Origin: Natronorubrum sediminis
GTDB taxonomy: Archaea > Halobacteriota > Halobacteria > Halobacteriales > Natrialbaceae
Assembly (NCBI RefSeq): GCF_900108095.1
Contig: NZ_FNWL01000001.1
Span: forward strand, 1,178,001 to 1,242,000
Direction of reading: 5' to 3'
Length of the DNA stretch: 64,000 nt
The notes below the pieces were generated by a model. The model was not told the origin of the DNA. It worked only from the letters and a program-made list of their open reading frames with translations, and ran no database searches. The first letter of the stretch is position 1. The number at the start of each line of letters is the position of its first letter. Positions 1 through 8,842 of the stretch are shown in pieces. The translations under genes were made by a program, and so were the position numbers.

Positions 1-457
1 GACGGGAGAGGTCTCCCGGTCTATCTTCGGTGGCGGACGCTACGACGACCTGATCGAGAGCTTCGGCGGGCAGCCAACGCCAGCGGTCGGTGTCGCCCCC
101 GGCCACGCGACGCTCTCGTTGCTCTGTCAGCGAGCGGGCGTCTGGCCCGAAGAGGCGGTGACGACCGACTACTACGTGTTGCAAGTCGGCGACACGCGCC
201 CCGAGGCGGCACGAATCGCCCGCGACCTGCGCGAACGCGGTCACGTCGTCGAGACGGACGTCGCCGGTCGCTCCTTCGGTTCGCAACTGAACTACGCCGA
301 CTCGATCAACGCGGAGACGGTCGTCATCGCCGGCGAACAGGACCTGGCGAACGACGAAGTGACGATCAAGGACATGGACACGGGCGACCAGACGCAGGTG
401 CCAGTGGACGACTTCCCCGGCGACCTCGAGCGACCGACGTTCGACGACCTCACGTAA
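1..457 (+). CDS. hisS: Histidyl-tRNA synthetase, C-terminal part (5' end outside window)
   Basis: This is the last ~150 codons of a class II histidyl-tRNA synthetase, which charges tRNA-His. The reading frame is already open at base 2. It shows the HisRS box GGGRYDDL, then the motif-3-like stretch VGVAPGHATLSLL, and then an alpha/beta anticodon-binding domain (YYVLQVGD... to the stop). That order is the normal end of HisRS. The stop at 455-457 is followed 71 bases later by a separate sulfatase gene on the same strand. The catalytic core lies upstream of the window, so completeness cannot be judged. Confidence 0.93.
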   Translation, partial: TGEVSRSIFGGGRYDDLIESFGGQPTPAVGVAPGHATLSLLCQRAGVWPEEAVTTDYYVLQVGDTRPEAARIARDLRERGHVVETDVAGRSFGSQLNYADSINAETVVIAGEQDLANDEVTIKDMDTGDQTQVPVDDFPGDLERPTFDDLT

Positions 458-528
458 GCACCGCCGGTACGGGTACTTGGTGTAGTTCAGGGCCCACCAT
501 TAACTTCGGTGTCGGTGTACGCCGCCCG

Positions 529-2028
529 ATGGCCGATTTCGACACGCCGAACGTCCTCTTCGTGCTCACCGATCAGGAGCGATACGACTGCAGCGCCCCC
601 AACGGACCACCGGTCGAGACGACGGCGATGGATCGGCTCTCGAGCGACGGAATGCGATTTTCACGGGCGTTCACGCCGATCAGCATCTGCACGAGCGCTC
701 GAGCGTCGCTCATGACGGGCCAGTGGCCACACACGCACGGAATGCTCAATAACAGCCACGAGGCGGACGCGATCCAGCCGAATCTCTCCCCGGAGACGCC
801 GACGTTTTCGGAACTGCTGGCCGACGCCGGCTATCGGCTCAGCTATACGGGAAAGTGGCACGTCGGACGAGACCAGACGCCGGGAGACTTCGGATTCACG
901 TACCTCGGCGGCAGCGATACGCACCACGACGATATCGACGAGGCGTTCCGCAGGTATCGCAGCGACCGCGGCGTTCCGGTCGACGAAGTCGACTTCGAGG
1001 AGGAGATTTACACCGGTAGCGATCCACGGGATTCGACCGACGGGACGTTCGTCGCCGCGAAAACGCCCGTCAGCGTCGAAGACACTCGCGCGTACTTTCT
1101 CGCGGAACGAACGATCGAAGCGCTCGAGGGCCACGCCGAAGACGATCCCAGCAGCGACAGCGACGACCCGTTTTTCCACCGAGCGGATTTCTACGGCCCC
1201 CATCACCCCTACGTCGTCCCCGAACCCTACGCCTCGATGTACGACCCGAGTGAGATCGAGCCCCCAGAGAGCTACGCCGAAACGTACGAGGGGAAACCCC
1301 AGGTGCAGGAAAACTACCTCCACTACCGCGGTGTTGAGGGCTTCGAATGGGACATTTGGGCCGAAGCGATCGCGAAGTACTGGGGGTTCACCACCTTGAT
1401 CGACGACCAACTCGATCGGATCCTCGATACTCTCGAGCGACTCGGCCTCGCCGAGGAAACGGCCGTGATTCACGCCTCAGATCACGGTGACTTCGTGGGC
1501 GCGCACCGCCAATTCAACAAGGGGCCGTTGATGTACGACGATACCTACCGAATTCCCCTGCAGGTTCGCTGGCCCGGCGTCGTCGAGCCGGGATCGGTCT
1601 GTGACGCGCCCGTCCACCTCCACGACCTCGCGCCGACGTTCCTCGAGATGGGCGGTGTCGACGTCCCCAATTCGTTCGACGCGCAAAGTCTGGCACCATT
1701 GCTCGAGGCGGGCGGCGACCCCGATGACGTTCCCAACGCGTGGCCCGAATCGGTCTTCGCGGAGTACCACGGCGACGAGTTCGGGCTCTACACCCAGCGA
1801 ACGGTCCGAACGGATCGCTACAAGTACGTCTACAACGGTCCGGACGTCGACGAGTTGTACGATCTCGAGGCCGATGCGGCCGAACTCAACAACCTGATCG
1901 ATCATCCCGGATACGCCGACGACCGACGGGAGATGCGCCAACGACTGATCGAGTGGATGCGGGAAACGGACGACCCGAATCAGGGATGGGTGCCAGACGT
2001 GCTCAGGGCGGCGAACGACGGTGCGTAA
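529..2028 (+). CDS. Sulfatase / arylsulfatase-like alkaline phosphatase superfamily enzyme
   Basis: A 499-residue hydrolase of sulfate esters, substrate unknown. The N-terminal metal site NVLFVLTDQE is at residues 8-17. The formylglycine-type motif is C54-T-S-A-R58 followed by ASLMTGQ, so Cys54 is the residue expected to be oxidised. Further ligands are visible in GKWHVG (around residue 107), GPHHPYVVP (around 225) and SDHGDFVGAH (around 320), all typical of type I sulfatases. Position 3 of the motif is Ser where Pro or Ala is usual. There is no signal peptide, so it probably acts in the cytoplasm. The ATG at 529 is the first in-frame start before the metal motif. No maturase or transporter is adjacent. 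Confidence 0.9.
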   Translation: MADFDTPNVLFVLTDQERYDCSAPNGPPVETTAMDRLSSDGMRFSRAFTPISICTSARASLMTGQWPHTHGMLNNSHEADAIQPNLSPETPTFSELLADAGYRLSYTGKWHVGRDQTPGDFGFTYLGGSDTHHDDIDEAFRRYRSDRGVPVDEVDFEEEIYTGSDPRDSTDGTFVAAKTPVSVEDTRAYFLAERTIEALEGHAEDDPSSDSDDPFFHRADFYGPHHPYVVPEPYASMYDPSEIEPPESYAETYEGKPQVQENYLHYRGVEGFEWDIWAEAIAKYWGFTTLIDDQLDRILDTLERLGLAEETAVIHASDHGDFVGAHRQFNKGPLMYDDTYRIPLQVRWPGVVEPGSVCDAPVHLHDLAPTFLEMGGVDVPNSFDAQSLAPLLEAGGDPDDVPNAWPESVFAEYHGDEFGLYTQRTVRTDRYKYVYNGPDVDELYDLEADAAELNNLIDHPGYADDRREMRQRLIEWMRETDDPNQGWVPDVLRAANDGA

Positions 2029-2141
2029 GTCGGTTGTTTCGACCGTCTGAGTGCCGCCTCTAGTCGAGCACAACGCTCAAATATGCTAAACGAGAGTGAA
2101 ATTCTATTTGAGATATTCGTAATACCCATACTATCTTGGGA

Positions 2142-2155
2142 GAAATAATAAATAC
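2142..2155 (+). promoter_or_regulatory. TATA box of the cohesin-domain surface protein gene
   Basis: An AT-rich box (agaaataataaata) lies in an otherwise unusually AT-rich 140-base gap. Its centre is about 25-30 bases upstream of position 2173-2179. This supports the ATG at 2179 as the start of the following gene with a very short leader, rather than the TTG codons at 2170 and 2173. Confidence 0.55.
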
Positions 2156-2178
2156 GAAGACATATATCATTGTTGAAG

Positions 2179-4824
2179 ATGCAAGATCTGTACGGTGTAC
2201 GACGCAACCGCAACGAGCGCCGGAACCGTCGAATAACCGCGCTTGCAGCGATCGCCGTGTTACTCGCGGTAGGCGCTATCGGAGCTGCCGCGTTGCCCCT
2301 CGCTGTCGGTGGTGAAAGTCTCCTCGCGAGTGGGAGTGACGAGCCGAGCGAGGCGACACCACCGGACGCGACGCTCGAAACGACGGCGAGCGAACACGAC
2401 GACGCCACGCAGCCGGTTCAGGCCTCGAGCGACTCGTCAGCCGAGTACGAGGTAACGCCGTCTGACGCTGAGGGCGAACCGGGCGAGCGGGTGAGCGTAG
2501 ACGTGGACGCACGGACGCTGACCGACGACGATGACGCCGACATTTCGGGATACGATCTTCGTATCGACTACGACGACGAGCAGGTCGAACTCACCGACGC
2601 TGACACCTATCTCGACGACGACGAGGAACTCGAGGTCGACGCGAACGACGGGTCGGCCGACGTCGAGTGGACGCCGAGTGGCCTCGAGATCATCGGCGAC
2701 GAACTGACCGATTCGATAACCGACGGCGACTCGATGGAGAGCATGAACGCGACGATCGTCACGCTGGAGTTCGTCGTCGTCGGCGAACCCGGCGAAACGG
2801 GCGACGTCGATATCGACGACGACTCGCAGATCTGGGACGGGGCGACCGGCCTCTCCGAGTATGACGACGACGAACTGAACTGGGGCGAGGGGACCGTCGA
2901 GGTCGCCGGCGAGTCGGACGAGGGTGACGACGGCGAAGACGAAAACGAGACCGACGAGGAGTCACCCGAGAATCAGCGGGTGGCCGAGTTCTCAGCCGTG
3001 AGCCAAGACGGATTCGTCGCGTTCGACGAGTCGAGTCAGAGCGACGCCGAGAGCGAGGGCGTGTCCTTCCCCGCCGAGGACGACGGTGAGACGCCGATCG
3101 AGTTGGACGGAGCCGTCTACGGCGACGGCACCTGGGAGTCGACCGACGTGTCGTTCCCGACGCTCGACGCCGGTGCGGCCGACGCCGACGTCGAGGCTCG
3201 CAACGGACTCCACGGCGAGTTCGACGAGGACGCCGACGAGATGACGGTCGAAGGCGAGTTGACGGTGCTCGTCGACGGCGACGAGGATCGCTCGTTCAGC
3301 TTCGATATCGACGGAACGACTGGCGATAGCGGTGAGTTGAGCGGGAGCGGTGACTTCGACGATTCAGCCGCGTCGGCCTCGCTCGTCGACAACGAGTTCC
3401 TCGTCGAAGATACGACCGGCGACACGGTCATCGACAGCGCGCTCGGGTTGCCGTCGACGAACGAAGGCGACAACTGGTTCGACCTCGCGCTCGACCTCGA
3501 GATCGAAGAGAGCGACTCGGTCACGGGAACAGTCGAGGGGACCGTCGAGGACGACGACGGCGAACCGATCGACGGCGCGACCGTCGACGCGGCCGACGGT
3601 GGTCCCACAGCCGAGACTGACGACGACGGAACGTACGACCTCGTCCTCGAGTCCGGAGCCACCGAGTTGACGGTCGACGCCGACGGCTACGCCGAGGAGA
3701 CCGTCGAGACGGACGTGGGCGAAGCCGAGACGACCACCGAAGACGTCACCCTCGAGGGCGAGGAGTCGTCGACTGCAGTGTCGATCGAGGCCGACGACGC
3801 GACGGCGGGCGAGACCGTGACCGTCGACGCGACCGTCGAGAACGTGGGAGACGACGCTGTCGAGCAAGAAGTGACGGTTTCGGTGAGCGACGAAGAGACC
3901 ACGGAAACCGTCGCGCTCGACGCCGGCGACTCGGAGACGGTGACCCTCGAGTGGGACGTGGACGAAGACGACGTCGACGAGCACACGGCGGAAGTCGAGA
4001 GCGAGGATGACCACGCGACGACCGACGTCAGCGTGGACAAGTCCTCGAAGAGCGACGGCGAATCTCCAGAGGGTGAGGAAGGCGACGTCGACGAGGACGA
4101 AGATGCGTTCGTCGCCACCAGTCAGGGAGGGTTCATCTCCTTCGCCGAGGACGCCGACAGAGAAGTCGCCCTCGAGGAGGGCCTCGAGTTCCCGTCGGCG
4201 GATGAAGACGACGAGTACATCCAGATCGTTGGCGTGATCGACGACGGCACGTGGGAATCCACCAGTACGTCCTTCCCGAACCTCGAGACCGACTCCGGTA
4301 TCGAAGCCGAGGTGACGGCGCCCGACGGTCTCGAGGGTGAGATCGACGAGGAAGGCGACGAAATGTCCGTCGAGGGCGAACTCGAGGTCGCGATCGAGGG
4401 AGACTCGGACAGGCAGTTCTCGTTCGAAATCGACACGACCACGGGAGAGAGTGAGGATCTCACCGGAGACGCTGACTTCGAGGACGACCACGCGACGACC
4501 TCGCTCGTCGATAACGAGTTCCTCGTCGAAGACGAGACCGGCGACAGTATCATCGACTCCGAACTCGACTTGCCAGCCGACGAGGCCGGAACGAACTGGT
4601 TCGAACTCGATCTCGACCTCGAACTCGACGTCGACGACGAAGAAGTCGACGACACGGAGTCCTCCAGCGACGCTGAATCTGACGACGAGGACGACACTGA
4701 TGGCGAGAGCGCGACCGGCTCGTCGACCGCCGTTGCTGGGTTCGGCCAGCTCCTCGGCGCACTCGGCGTGATCGCGGCCATCGGGGCACTCGGTATCGGC
4801 GCGTTCAGTCGGTTTACTCCGTGA
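2179..4824 (+). CDS. Large secreted surface protein with cohesin, duplicated unknown, CarboxypepD-like and CARDB domains
   Basis: An 881-residue, extremely acidic protein with a hydrophobic N-terminal segment (about 17-40, after an arginine-rich start) and a C-terminal membrane helix (about 850-877). Between them I read, in order: a cohesin-like domain (about 85-230); a first copy of an unrecognised ~175-residue domain (about 269-444) containing DGTWEST and LVDNEFLVED; a carboxypeptidase-regulatory-like beta domain (about 448-530); a CARDB-like domain (about 533-621); and a second copy of the unknown domain (about 643-819). The layout suggests a cell-surface or matrix adhesin anchored by its C-terminal helix. 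There is no PGF-CTERM signature. Neighbours give no functional clue; it is monocistronic with its own promoter. Confidence 0.85.
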   Translation: MQDLYGVRRNRNERRNRRITALAAIAVLLAVGAIGAAALPLAVGGESLLASGSDEPSEATPPDATLETTASEHDDATQPVQASSDSSAEYEVTPSDAEGEPGERVSVDVDARTLTDDDDADISGYDLRIDYDDEQVELTDADTYLDDDEELEVDANDGSADVEWTPSGLEIIGDELTDSITDGDSMESMNATIVTLEFVVVGEPGETGDVDIDDDSQIWDGATGLSEYDDDELNWGEGTVEVAGESDEGDDGEDENETDEESPENQRVAEFSAVSQDGFVAFDESSQSDAESEGVSFPAEDDGETPIELDGAVYGDGTWESTDVSFPTLDAGAADADVEARNGLHGEFDEDADEMTVEGELTVLVDGDEDRSFSFDIDGTTGDSGELSGSGDFDDSAASASLVDNEFLVEDTTGDTVIDSALGLPSTNEGDNWFDLALDLEIEESDSVTGTVEGTVEDDDGEPIDGATVDAADGGPTAETDDDGTYDLVLESGATELTVDADGYAEETVETDVGEAETTTEDVTLEGEESSTAVSIEADDATAGETVTVDATVENVGDDAVEQEVTVSVSDEETTETVALDAGDSETVTLEWDVDEDDVDEHTAEVESEDDHATTDVSVDKSSKSDGESPEGEEGDVDEDEDAFVATSQGGFISFAEDADREVALEEGLEFPSADEDDEYIQIVGVIDDGTWESTSTSFPNLETDSGIEAEVTAPDGLEGEIDEEGDEMSVEGELEVAIEGDSDRQFSFEIDTTTGESEDLTGDADFEDDHATTSLVDNEFLVEDETGDSIIDSELDLPADEAGTNWFELDLDLELDVDDEEVDDTESSSDAESDDEDDTDGESATGSSTAVAGFGQLLGALGVIAAIGALGIGAFSRFTP

Positions 4825-4923
4825 CCTGAAACGACGGTCGCGTCCTCGAGCGACGCGCTCCACTCGTGTTTTTCGACGGAAGTACCGAGCCAACACCTGA
4901 TTCGTCACGGTCGCGGTGACAGT

Positions 4924-4974
4924 TGACACCGTTGCGGGAAAGACGGCGGAGTCGACACCGTCGCGGGAAAGACG
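4924..4974. repeat. Two-copy tandem repeat, 28-base period
   Basis: The sequence gacaccgt-t/c-gcgggaaagacgg occurs at 4925-4946 and again at 4953-4974. It lies in the 253-base gap between two convergent genes (4824 and 5078). No gene was seen in the gap. Function unknown. Confidence 0.7.
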
Positions 4975-5077
4975 GCTCTCGTTCGCAGATACGGTTCGCT
5001 CTCTTCGCGTTCGTCGTCTCGTCCGATCGAAAACCGCGTTCGTACCGACGTTCCACCGCCGTCTACTGGGAAGCGGG

Positions 5078-5668
5078 TTATTCGTCCTCAGTTTCACTCG
5101 AGTCGCGCTGTGCGCTCGTCGACGCCGCGGGTCGAGCCGGCGGAATCGCCGGGTGATTGGTTCGGATCGTTCTGGTCACCGCTGCCGTTAGCACGCCGGC
5201 AATCGCGCTACCGACGCCGCTGAGGCCAGCCAGCCCAAGGAGGTCCATCGCGCCGAGTCCGGCCCCGCCGTCGCCGCCGGTCGAACCGATGAAAATGCCC
5301 GCGGCGAAGACCAGTACCGTCGCCCCGATGAAACTGCCGACGCCGACGAGGAGGACGTCCTCGCTCGAGAGAACGCGCTGCCCTTCGACAACCCCAGCGA
5401 GACCGGCGACCACCGGTGCGGCGAGGGCGGCAACGAGGAGGAACACCAGCGGCGTGTAGCCTTCGACGATGAGCGCTTCCGTCCCGTCTTGTTGAGGGAG
5501 AACCGCCGATTCGATCCAGAACCAGCTCAAGAGGCTGGTAGCGCCGAGACAGAGTCCGACGACGAGCATCGTCACCGAAATTCGTCCGAGCAGTTCGATC
5601 GAACGGTGTGAAATCGTGAGGTTGAAACTCTGAGTCGTCTCGATTTGCTCCGAGTTACCCTTTGACAT
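5078..5668 (-). CDS. Hypothetical four-TM membrane protein
   Basis: 196 residues with four hydrophobic segments, at about 28-51, 71-93, 103-128 and 138-163. The ~27-residue N-terminal tail and the acidic, serine-rich C-terminal tail are probably cytoplasmic. Glycine and alanine dominate the last two helices. No family was recognised with confidence; it looks like the lineage-specific membrane proteins common in haloarchaea. The start is the ATG at 5666-5668. The upstream DNA (5680-5730) is AT-rich with a TATA-like stretch. It is transcribed alone, convergent to the surface protein gene on its left. Confidence 0.75.
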   Translation of the reverse strand: MSKGNSEQIETTQSFNLTISHRSIELLGRISVTMLVVGLCLGATSLLSWFWIESAVLPQQDGTEALIVEGYTPLVFLLVAALAAPVVAGLAGVVEGQRVLSSEDVLLVGVGSFIGATVLVFAAGIFIGSTGGDGGAGLGAMDLLGLAGLSGVGSAIAGVLTAAVTRTIRTNHPAIPPARPAASTSAQRDSSETEDE

Positions 5669-5863
5669 AGTCCATCATTCTTCGAGTATGGTAATTAACG
5701 TATTGGATAATTATTTATTATCGTTACTGTCTCGAGTCGTCCGCTTACGGTATGTATCGGGCTCGAGTCGGAACGTCTCGGGTTTGGCGCGAGTAATATG
5801 ACGCATGAGAGAGGAAAAGAGCGAAAAAGGGTGTGTGAGCGAGAAGGGGGAGCAAGACGGTGG

Positions 5864-6319
5864 TTACGCGGAGAGAATAATCCGTTCTCGTTCGAACTGA
5901 TCCTCGCCTGCGCGCCATCGCCACGACCCGATCTCGAGGGGTGAAAGCGAGACGATCAGATACGAGCGATCGGGCCACGTCGCGGCAGCGACGTCGGTCG
6001 CACTCGGTGCTAGTGTCCCGCGGGGATGAGAGTGATAGAAGCCGACGATCTCCTCGCCGGCATCCTCGAGTCGTTCGAACGCCTCGAGTTGGGCCTCGGG
6101 ATCGATCCGATAGCGCGTTCGCGGCGACTCGGCGACGTTCTCGGTGGGATAGTGTGAACGAACGCGACTCGTTCCCCCGGGAGCGTCGTCGTACTCGCCG
6201 CCGAAGATGCCACAGATTTCCTCGGGGGACTCCGCTCGAGCCCGCTCGAGAATAGTTTCGCGGATCTCACTCGGGAGCACGAGCGCGGGCCCGGCGTCGG
6301 TGGGCAGATCGTCGGTCAT
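5864..6319 (-). CDS. JAMM/MPN-domain metalloprotease (desampylase-type)
   Basis: 151 residues forming a single JAB/MPN domain. The zinc site is complete: Glu33 in PEEICGIF, then His96-Ser-His98, with Ser106 and Asp109 in HSHPRGTLAPSATD. Haloarchaeal proteins of this class (HvJAMM1 type) cleave isopeptide bonds between ubiquitin-like SAMP proteins and their targets, and can act on linear SAMP fusions. The length fits a stand-alone desampylase. Its ATG overlaps the TGA of the upstream cobalamin-binding protein gene by four bases (6316-6319), so the two are translationally coupled. Assignment to SAMP removal is by family; the substrate is not shown by the sequence. Confidence 0.9.
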   Translation of the reverse strand: MTDDLPTDAGPALVLPSEIRETILERARAESPEEICGIFGGEYDDAPGGTSRVRSHYPTENVAESPRTRYRIDPEAQLEAFERLEDAGEEIVGFYHSHPRGTLAPSATDVAAATWPDRSYLIVSLSPLEIGSWRWRAGEDQFERERIILSA

Positions 6320-7299
6320 GGTCGCAACTCGGCGTCCGCCTCGCGACGGTCGAGCAGGTCCGCGAACGGAACCGCGATTTCCTCGAGCGCTTCGGGCGGC
6401 GTCTCCGGGTCGAACGATTCGGGCTGAACGATCGGTGCCAGCGCCTCGAGCGTGTCCACCAGCCGCGGGCCGGGGCGATTCGAGTAGTGGTGACCGTCCA
6501 TCGCCCAGACGCGACCGTTTTGGACGGCCGTGAGGTCCGCCCAGCCCTCGCGGTCGGTGAGATCCGTGGCGTTTTCGGCAGTTTGCTCGAGGCCGAAGCC
6601 ACAGGGCGCGACGACGACGAGTTCGGGGTCGTACTCGCGGATGTCAGCCCACTCGCGAGGTGTGGATCGCTCGCCCACCCCGGCCAGTCCGTACTCGCCG
6701 CCGGCCCATTCGACCAGTTCGGCACTCCAGTGGCCCGCGATCATGACGGGGTCGGTCCAGTCGAAAATAGCGACCCGCGGACGCTCCGCTGGAGCGAGAT
6801 CCGCGGTTCGCTCGCGGATCGCGTCGATTCGGGACTCGAGGGCAGCCCGAACGTTTCGGCCGCGTTCCTCGTGGCCCGTCGCGCGACCGATTCGCTCGAG
6901 ATCGTCCAGAACGTCACCGACGCTATGCGGGTCCGTGGTAAGGATTTCGGGGTCGGCCTCGATCTCCTCGACAGCGTCTTCGACGACCACCTCGTCGACC
7001 GCACAGACGTCGCACATGCCCTGCGTGACGATCAGATCCGGCTCGAGGGACTCGAGGAGAGCCGTGTCGACGTCGTAGACACCCGAATCGGCCTCGTCGT
7101 TCCCGCCGTCGCCAGTCGCTTCGAGGACCTGCTCGTCGATCTCGCCGCTCGAGGCGTCCACGTCGATTCTCGAGGACGTGACCGACGGGATCGATTCGAC
7201 GCCGGACGGGTAGTCGCACTCGTGGGAAACGCCGACCGGCTCGAGACCGAGGACCGCAACGAGTTCGGTCGCCGAGGGCAGCGTCGTGACGATTCGCAT
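6316..7299 (-). CDS. Cobalamin-binding protein, BtuF-like periplasmic-binding fold
   Basis: 327 residues starting MRIVTTLPSATELVAVLG, the usual beginning of the cobalamin/Fe(III) substrate-binding fold (PF01497). Two lobes are seen, with the motif GVSHECDYP in lobe 1 and MIAGHWSAELVEWAGG in lobe 2. No signal peptide or lipobox precedes the domain, so as written it would be cytoplasmic, unlike a classical ABC binding protein. The ATG at 7297-7299 is preferred over an upstream start 41 codons earlier because the conserved fold begins here. It overlaps the downstream JAMM protease gene by four bases. No BtuC/BtuD genes are nearby. Confidence 0.85.
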   Translation of the reverse strand: MRIVTTLPSATELVAVLGLEPVGVSHECDYPSGVESIPSVTSSRIDVDASSGEIDEQVLEATGDGGNDEADSGVYDVDTALLESLEPDLIVTQGMCDVCAVDEVVVEDAVEEIEADPEILTTDPHSVGDVLDDLERIGRATGHEERGRNVRAALESRIDAIRERTADLAPAERPRVAIFDWTDPVMIAGHWSAELVEWAGGEYGLAGVGERSTPREWADIREYDPELVVVAPCGFGLEQTAENATDLTDREGWADLTAVQNGRVWAMDGHHYSNRPGPRLVDTLEALAPIVQPESFDPETPPEALEEIAVPFADLLDRREADAELRP

Positions 7300-7676
7300 G
7301 ACCCGCTGTAGGTGGGGGAGGGTCAAAAGCGAACGGCTCGTGGTCGGAACAGTCCCGTTCGTCAGCGTCACCGGGGCTGGCGAGGGCTCGAGCACGCCTT
7401 GAGAGCTGATCCATGCTTTCAAAATTGAGCTATGCTTTCAGAATTGATCCGTAACTCGAGCACACTTCTCGTACTGCCAACATGGATTTCCACGTCCTCC
7501 CCAGCCGATTGCGGTCCTCGCTCCTGTCGTCGCTGCGGTCCTCACCCCTCGCACGGCTTCGTCGATCGGTCTCGCTCGCTCTCGGCCGATCGACAGCGCG
7601 CGCCACGACACACGAATGGGGACCGTCTTGTTTCGTCGAACGATTGTCTCTGCTGTAGAAACCGACGTTTCGTAGC
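7300..7676. other. Intergenic stretch without a gene; contains a 19-base tandem repeat
   Basis: 377 bases between two minus-strand genes. At 7413-7450 a 19-base unit (atgctttca-a/g-aattga...) is repeated twice in tandem with few changes. The rest shows no open frame with haloarchaeal codon bias and no obvious RNA fold. It presumably contains the promoter of the btuF/JAMM pair just above 7300. Confidence 0.6.
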
Positions 7677-8345
7677 CTACAAGAACTTCACACCGACATC
7701 GTGGAGTTCCTCGTTGTACTTCGCGATGTTGATGACGAGGGGGGTAACGCTCTCGACTTCGGCGGCGTTAGCAAGCGGGCCGGAGTCGAGCGCGCGCAGC
7801 CCCTCGATTTCGTTCGAGAGGTTGCGAACGGTTTCCTTTGCATCGTCGTCGTCCGCGACGAGTAGCGTGTCGAGATCCAGTTCGTTGTCGAGATTCGAGA
7901 GGGCGTCGGCCGCGAGGTTGTGGAACGCGCCGACGACGGGGACGTCCTCTGGCGCGCGCTCGGCCACGAGTTGGGTCACGCTGCCGGTTCCGGGCGGGTG
8001 GTAGTGCAGGCCGTCTTCGTCGCCTTGCATGCCCACTGCGGGGGTGACCAAAATCGTGTCCTCGTCGAGGGAGTCCGCGACGGCTTCGACCGTGTCGCCG
8101 GCGTAGTACGGCGGGACGCTGAGAACGACGACGTCGGCGCGATCCGCCGCCATCTCGTTGACGAAGCCGGTGATTTTCGCGTCGACGCCGCGCGAGTCGA
8201 GCGTCTCCTCGTATTCCGCGACGGCTTCACGCGCCTTCTCCGGGTCGCGCGAGCCGATGATGACCTCGTGGTCCGTATCGTGTGCAAACCGCAGGGCGAG
8301 GCCCTGCCCGATGTCGCCGGTGCCGCCGAGTAGTGCAATTCGCAT
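7677..8345 (-). CDS. npdG: NADPH:F420 oxidoreductase-like protein
   Basis: 222 residues beginning MRIALLGGTGDIGQGLALRFA, a Rossmann NADP-binding glycine motif (GGTGDIG, residues 7-13). It continues through VVVLSVPPYYAGDTVEAV to GAFHNLAADAL, matching the Fno/NpdG family. These enzymes move hydride between NADPH and coenzyme F420. In haloarchaea F420 supports a limited set of redox reactions; a flavin-dependent LLM-family enzyme, a fold that includes F420 users, is encoded 860 bases away. The start ATG at 8343-8345 leaves no room for further N-terminal sequence. Good length match to the family. Confidence 0.88.
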   Translation of the reverse strand: MRIALLGGTGDIGQGLALRFAHDTDHEVIIGSRDPEKAREAVAEYEETLDSRGVDAKITGFVNEMAADRADVVVLSVPPYYAGDTVEAVADSLDEDTILVTPAVGMQGDEDGLHYHPPGTGSVTQLVAERAPEDVPVVGAFHNLAADALSNLDNELDLDTLLVADDDDAKETVRNLSNEIEGLRALDSGPLANAAEVESVTPLVINIAKYNEELHDVGVKFL

Positions 8346-8435
8346 ACCTACCTTCGGTGGGGCACCCGAATAAAAGGGGTGGAGGGCGGCCGTTCTCGCC
8401 GGGTTCTGGGACGGTGGCGAACCCGAGCGAGAACG

Positions 8436-8720
8436 TTAGCCTCGAAACGGTGGAAGCAAGTCGAACGCCGCTGCAGTAATCGCGAGCCCGAGACCGACCA
8501 TGACGCCACCGAACGCAACGTTGACGGACGACGGTGTCTCGACGATTGCCTGCACACCGACACCGACCAAGAGCAAGGCGAGAGCCAACAAGAGGACGGT
8601 CCCCAGCACGTCGAGTAGCGCGTCCTCGATTCCGGTTCGAACGGCCGTGTAGAGTTCGTCCTGATCGATCTCGACGGTAACGGTAGTATCCGTCTCCGCG
8701 TCTCGGCCCGATTCGCTCAT
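8436..8720 (-). CDS. Small membrane protein, unknown function
   Basis: 94 residues beginning MSESGRDAE. An acidic soluble N-terminal half (about 1-38) is followed by two hydrophobic helices (about 39-60 and 68-86), with a charged break at VETPSS between them. No family recognised. The ATG at 8718-8720 is preferred over the start ten codons upstream, since that extension lacks coding character. It sits between the F420 reductase gene and another short gene on the same strand. Confidence 0.65.
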   Translation of the reverse strand: MSESGRDAETDTTVTVEIDQDELYTAVRTGIEDALLDVLGTVLLLALALLLVGVGVQAIVETPSSVNVAFGGVMVGLGLAITAAAFDLLPPFRG

Positions 8721-8842
8721 GAGTGCTCGGTTGCAGCCAGTGCCTATCAATCCACTGTTATATCTCGAGTCCGACCGTCTCGTCGTCTGACGGTACGTTG
8801 CCGTCCTCCGGATTCGTCGCCATCCGACGACACCCCGTCATT

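Noticed and set aside
3364-5097. Long minus-strand ORF (577 codons) opposite the cohesin surface protein
   Set aside because: It mirrors a GC-rich acidic gene; the product is Arg/Val-rich and has no motif. The plus-strand protein has clear domains.
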